Assembly (NCBI GenBank): GCA_016859345.1
Contig: CM029121.1
Span: 24,878,175-24,942,174, forward strand
Origin: Istiophorus platypterus
Taxonomy: Eukaryota; Chordata; Actinopteri; Istiophoriformes; Istiophoridae
Direction of reading: 5' to 3'
Length of the DNA stretch: 64,000 bases
Within the stretch, counting starts at the first letter, position 1. Each line of letters begins with the position of its first letter. The notes under the pieces are model-generated. The model saw only the letters and a program-made list of their open reading frames with translations, was not told the origin of the DNA and ran no database searches. Shown here piece after piece: positions 52,984-58,100 of the stretch. A program made the translations under genes and the position numbers.

Positions 52984-54887
52984 CAGGAAGAAAAAAATAC
53001 TACTGATGTATGCATGATGGATGATTTGGCTGCACATGTTCATCCACACATACACACACACACACACACACGCACGCACACAAACATGCACATAAGAGTG
53101 TTTGCAGGAGTAGATGTCCCACGGCGCCTCGTGAGTGCACATTTGTCGTGTGTGACTGTGTGTGTGTGTGTGTGTGTGTGTATGCGGATGACATCACTCT
53201 GCATCGGCACTGGGCCAGACAGGATTTCTCTTGGTCCTGTGCTGCCTGTCTTGCGGGGCAGAAGGGCGAGAGTGGTGGTGGTGGTGGGGGAGGGGGGTTG
53301 GGGGTGGGGGTGGGGGTGGAGGGTCAGGGGTTTGCTCAGAGCTCAGTTTGAACTGAGCAGTGATGACTAATGATGGCACACAAACAAACGGGGCCGGGGA
53401 GGCAGGCGAACAGCAGACGACAGCGCACTGACACTTGGGCTCCATTTCCCAGATGTTTTTATGAAACCCTCTTACAAGATGATTCACACCTTTACAAGTA
53501 TTTTTACATATTTTTCCATTTAAATTCTGTTAGAAGAGGAAAGGGAATAATGTGAGTCAAATTTTTGGATGCATCTGTTTTTTTGCAGTTTCACTGCTTC
53601 ATTGTGAATGTATTTACATGGGGAATATGAAAAAATTGTGTATGAATGATACATTAAGATGAATTGTTGAATAGCAGGACATTTTAAATCATTTTCGCAT
53701 TTCCCTGTGATAGATAATGGTCAAAATTTCAAAATTTCAAATGTAAATGATCCATTTGTCACTCAAGATACTTTTAAAATCCATGTTAGTGGTGTCAAAT
53801 CGTTCTTATGCTTCTTTTAATTGTTTCTGACTCTGCTTGTTGATTTCTTGTTCTCATTGAATCAAGGTTCTATTCTCCGTCCATTATTTTGCCAAGGTAA
53901 GATATCCCAAAACACATTTTTATTTTCCACAGATTTTGATTGTATTTGAGTAGTTTGACAAAAGTGACAAGGTATTTTGGGATTTATTCTGATTTAAAGA
54001 TTAAATAAAGAAAAATACAGGTTTTCTTGTCATGGACAAATTGAATGTTTGCTTAATTTAAATTTGTTTTTATATGATTTTCAGCCTCAAGTGATTCTGA
54101 TGTATGACGACTTTTACTGCAGTAACACTGCATTTTTATACACAGAACGTAGGAAATACTTCTTTGCGAAAGAGTCGCATCTTCTATTGCAAAAGATTAT
54201 TCAGTCCACAATATCCTTGAGACTATGATTCACATGTTAACTGATAAGATACATTTTTCTTTCCAAAAAATGATATTTAAATACATAAATGAATCCCTGG
54301 CTCTCAAAATAGATTTGAAATCTATTTCAATGCAGGACTTCCTGATTTCCAACTGTAGAGAAAATATATTCAATCCAGGGAAATAAAGAAGAGAACTACA
54401 GCTACATCCCTCTTTCACTCACACTTGCCACACTTGATTAGATAACCATTCACCCAGGGGGGGGTGGCTTCCACTGGCTTCCACTGGCTTCACTGAGTAT
54501 CTCAAGTTTCAATTCCAAAAATAAAAAATTAATAAATAGATTAAATGGAAAAAAATAAAAAAAAATTGCACTGAACATGGCCAGCAGTGAGATGAGGGTT
54601 AACAGGATTTCTAGGCATGGATAGCAGCAGAGGAAGCATAGTGTGTCGTGGCTTCGGGCCCTTCGAGTAAAGAGAGCGTGGAATGGTTGGGCGTCGGCTC
54701 CTCTGGCGGTTTCTGCCTGGCGTTGTCTGTCCAAGGATGTCCAGGAGGGATGTGAGGCGCTGAGTGGAAGTGAGGGAGGTGGAGGTAATGAAGCGCTGTG
54801 GGAGCTACAGTATAAAGACTCCCAGACCTCAGGACAGAGGCTGAGGAGAGCAGGAGTAACCACTGGTTCTGTAATGAGAAATCGGAG

Positions 54888-54923
<36 letters not shown>

Positions 54924-55085
54924 TCGCACATGCGTGTTACAGCTCAACATGAGCACCAAAGAATGCCCAAGAAGCAACGTGTAAATGTGTGTCTGAGCAA
55001 GTGTGTTTGTGTGCGTGTGTGTTTTTGGACAATTATCTTGTCCTGAGGGTTGGCTTGTGTTAATGCATGTGTGTGAGTGTGCGCG

Positions 55086-55147
<62 letters not shown>

Positions 55148-58100
55148 AGCCATGTCCTCACTGCGAGTGATCGTGGGGCCATCAGCCCCAGAAAACACTA
55201 TCGGGGCCGGATGCTCACCCACGAGCCATGCAGGAAGTTGGACTCACACACACACGCATGCACGCTCACACACACACACAACCATACAAAAGCATACACT
55301 ACGCTACATCCCCTCTCTCCGCTGCTTGTTGAATTTTAACATCTTGCATGACAATCTGGCAAAGTCTTCCCTGCACTCCTCTAGCACATGGGAATATACA
55401 TACATATAGGAAGACACACATACAATAAAAACTCATTCACACACACACACACCTATGTATATGATATCACACCAGTAAGTTGTACTTGCTTTGCTGAGCA
55501 CGCTAAATGCTCAGAAGCTCACGTAGACAGAAATGAAAACACAAACACACATCAATAAAAAAAACAAATGTCCAAACAAACATATGCTCAGATTCATACG
55601 CCTACACACAAAGACACACGCACGCACACAGACAAAGACACAAATATCATACATACACACACACATTGTACTTGCCTAAAAGCACAAACAACAACCTAAA
55701 CAATCATGCATAGATGCAGGGAGTTGGGTACATGCAATCATCCGTACACACCTAAACGTATACACACACTATCCGACGCAGACTGTACATACAATGTAAC
55801 ACATGCGCATGCACACAGACACACACACACACACACATACACACACACACACACACACACTGTAAAACAGCTTTCCCTCTCCTTGACCTTCACTGCAACC
55901 TCCCACAGTTTGTAAGCAGCATGTGGCCCTGCTGACAGGCCAGCGAGTAAACAAACAAAAGGGCCGTTCCATATTTCATGAGCCATCATGGGAAAATGCA
56001 GTGAATAAGCATGAGGCTGGAGCACAATAGAGAAAAGAAAATCCAGATTTTCATAATTACTTGGACAGGCTGACTTTTAGGGCCACATGAATGAATGGGA
56101 TTTATTTATTTTATTTTTTTTTATACTTTTAACTGCACCCTGACTCAAAATGCAGGTGTATCTGATGTGGACATGACAACATGTGTGTACATGTCAATCA
56201 CACTACAGTTGAATAACTTTCCTACTTATAATATATTAAAAAAAAGAAAAAACAACCTGCTAGATCACACAGCTGCAGTGATTCGATGTCAAAAAAGAGC
56301 CTAGCAACAAGTAAGTAACATTATTATGAAATTTACATAGGCTTCCTACAGTATATACTGCTGGATCTACTAGCAGAGGTTTTGATATCATCTAAAATTT
56401 AATACAAATGAATTTGTGAGCAGTTTATGGTTGAATGACTAAGGATTCTGTCATATATGATATTACATATAAAAATGCTTCCAATATTTTTAATCAATGA
56501 AAAAAAGTTGTTTTTTTTGTTGTTTCCTATTAAATTCCAACATATAAACCTATGATCTAGATCATTTCCCTCCTTCATGTAGTATGTTTTGTTGTCTAAA
56601 TGACTTCAGAGCTCAGCGTTAGTTCAGACAGTAGCAGTTCGCTGCTTCATTCATGCTTCATCAGCTGCTTGGCTGCCGGCTGACTACTGGGGTCCAGTCA
56701 TATTAATGCTGGTGTACAACTTTTTACTTTCACTCTGCTGATACTTCCATTTACTGCCGTTCGCTGCCGCAGCTTTCTCCACCACCCAAACCTCTATCTC
56801 ACGTGCTATTTTTGGTGTTGCTGATTTATGTCCTAGATATGTCCTAATTATGAGGGAATTCACTCTCCGTGCAAAAATTCTTGTTGCTGCTCAGATTCTT
56901 TGACAGCTTCTGTAAGAGGCAGAGCAAAACAGCAAAATCTGTTAATCTAATTATCTGCTGTAAATGTTCATTTCCTTGACATGTCTCTGACTGTTTGTGT
57001 TGCCTCATATAACACAAACTCAAAATGGTAACGAAAATATGCACTCACCAAACACTTTATTGGTACCAACACTGGGTAAAGCCTCCCTTTGCTCTCAAAG
57101 CAGACTGAATTGTTCATGGCATCAATTGCAGAAGATGTTAGACAGTCCTTTGAGATTCTGGTCCATAACAACATGAACTGGAATCTCGAAGGACTGCATC
57201 ACATAATTTCTGCAGATTTGTGAACTGCACCTTCATGCTGATAGTCTCCTGTTCTACCACATCCCAAAAGTTTTCTACTTGATTCAGATCTGTCGTGAAC
57301 CTGCTCCCACTGGAGCCTTGGGTTTCGGTTCATGGCCCACAGGAGTGGAATCCTGCAAGGTCTTTGGCTTTTGTAGTCCATCAACCTCAAGGTTCAAAAT
57401 GTTGTTCATCCAGAGATGCTCTCTGCTCACCACGGTTGTAAAGAGCAGTTGTCTGAGTAACCATAGCCTTTCTGTCGGCTCCAACCAGTCTGGCCGTTCT
57501 ACTCTGACCTCTTTCATCAACACAGATATTCTGCTCACTGGATGGTTTTTGTTTTTTTGTTTTTCACACCATTCTGAGTATAAACTCCAGAGACTGTTGT
57601 GTGTGAAAATCCCAGGGGATCAGCAGTTTCAGAAACACTCAAACCAGACCGTCTGGCACCAACAATCATGCCACAGTCAGAGTCACTGAGATCACATTTT
57701 TTCCCCCATTCAGATGTTTTATGTGAACATTAACTGAAGCCACAGACCTGTATCTCCATGATTTTATACACTGCACCGCTGTCATGAGATTTGCTGATTG
57801 GATCAACTAATGCAGCGATGGTTGATTGGCCCGCGTTGGTCAAACGTCAGCATGCAAAATTACCTGTATGTGTAGGTTCTGGGTTTAAAAATCTGTATGT
57901 AAAGTTTATAAGCAATGCTGTTGGATTCATAGTCATTGCCCTCAGATTTGTAAACCCGGCCCTTTGATCCATGCGTCCAAACGACTTGGTTTGAGAGGGG
58001 AAATATAACATTCGACGATACATTTTCGGACAAAAGCACAACTGGATGAATAAGCAGATGTAAAAGTTTTCATAATAAAGCGCTCAGGGAGTGCAAAGTG

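Noticed and set aside
52825..53370. Plus-strand open frame of 181 codons
   Set aside because: Translation of (GA)n, (CA)n and (GT)n arrays; repeat artefact.
54450..54977. Minus-strand open frame of 175 codons
   Set aside because: Starts over a (CA)n array and shows no domain or coding context.
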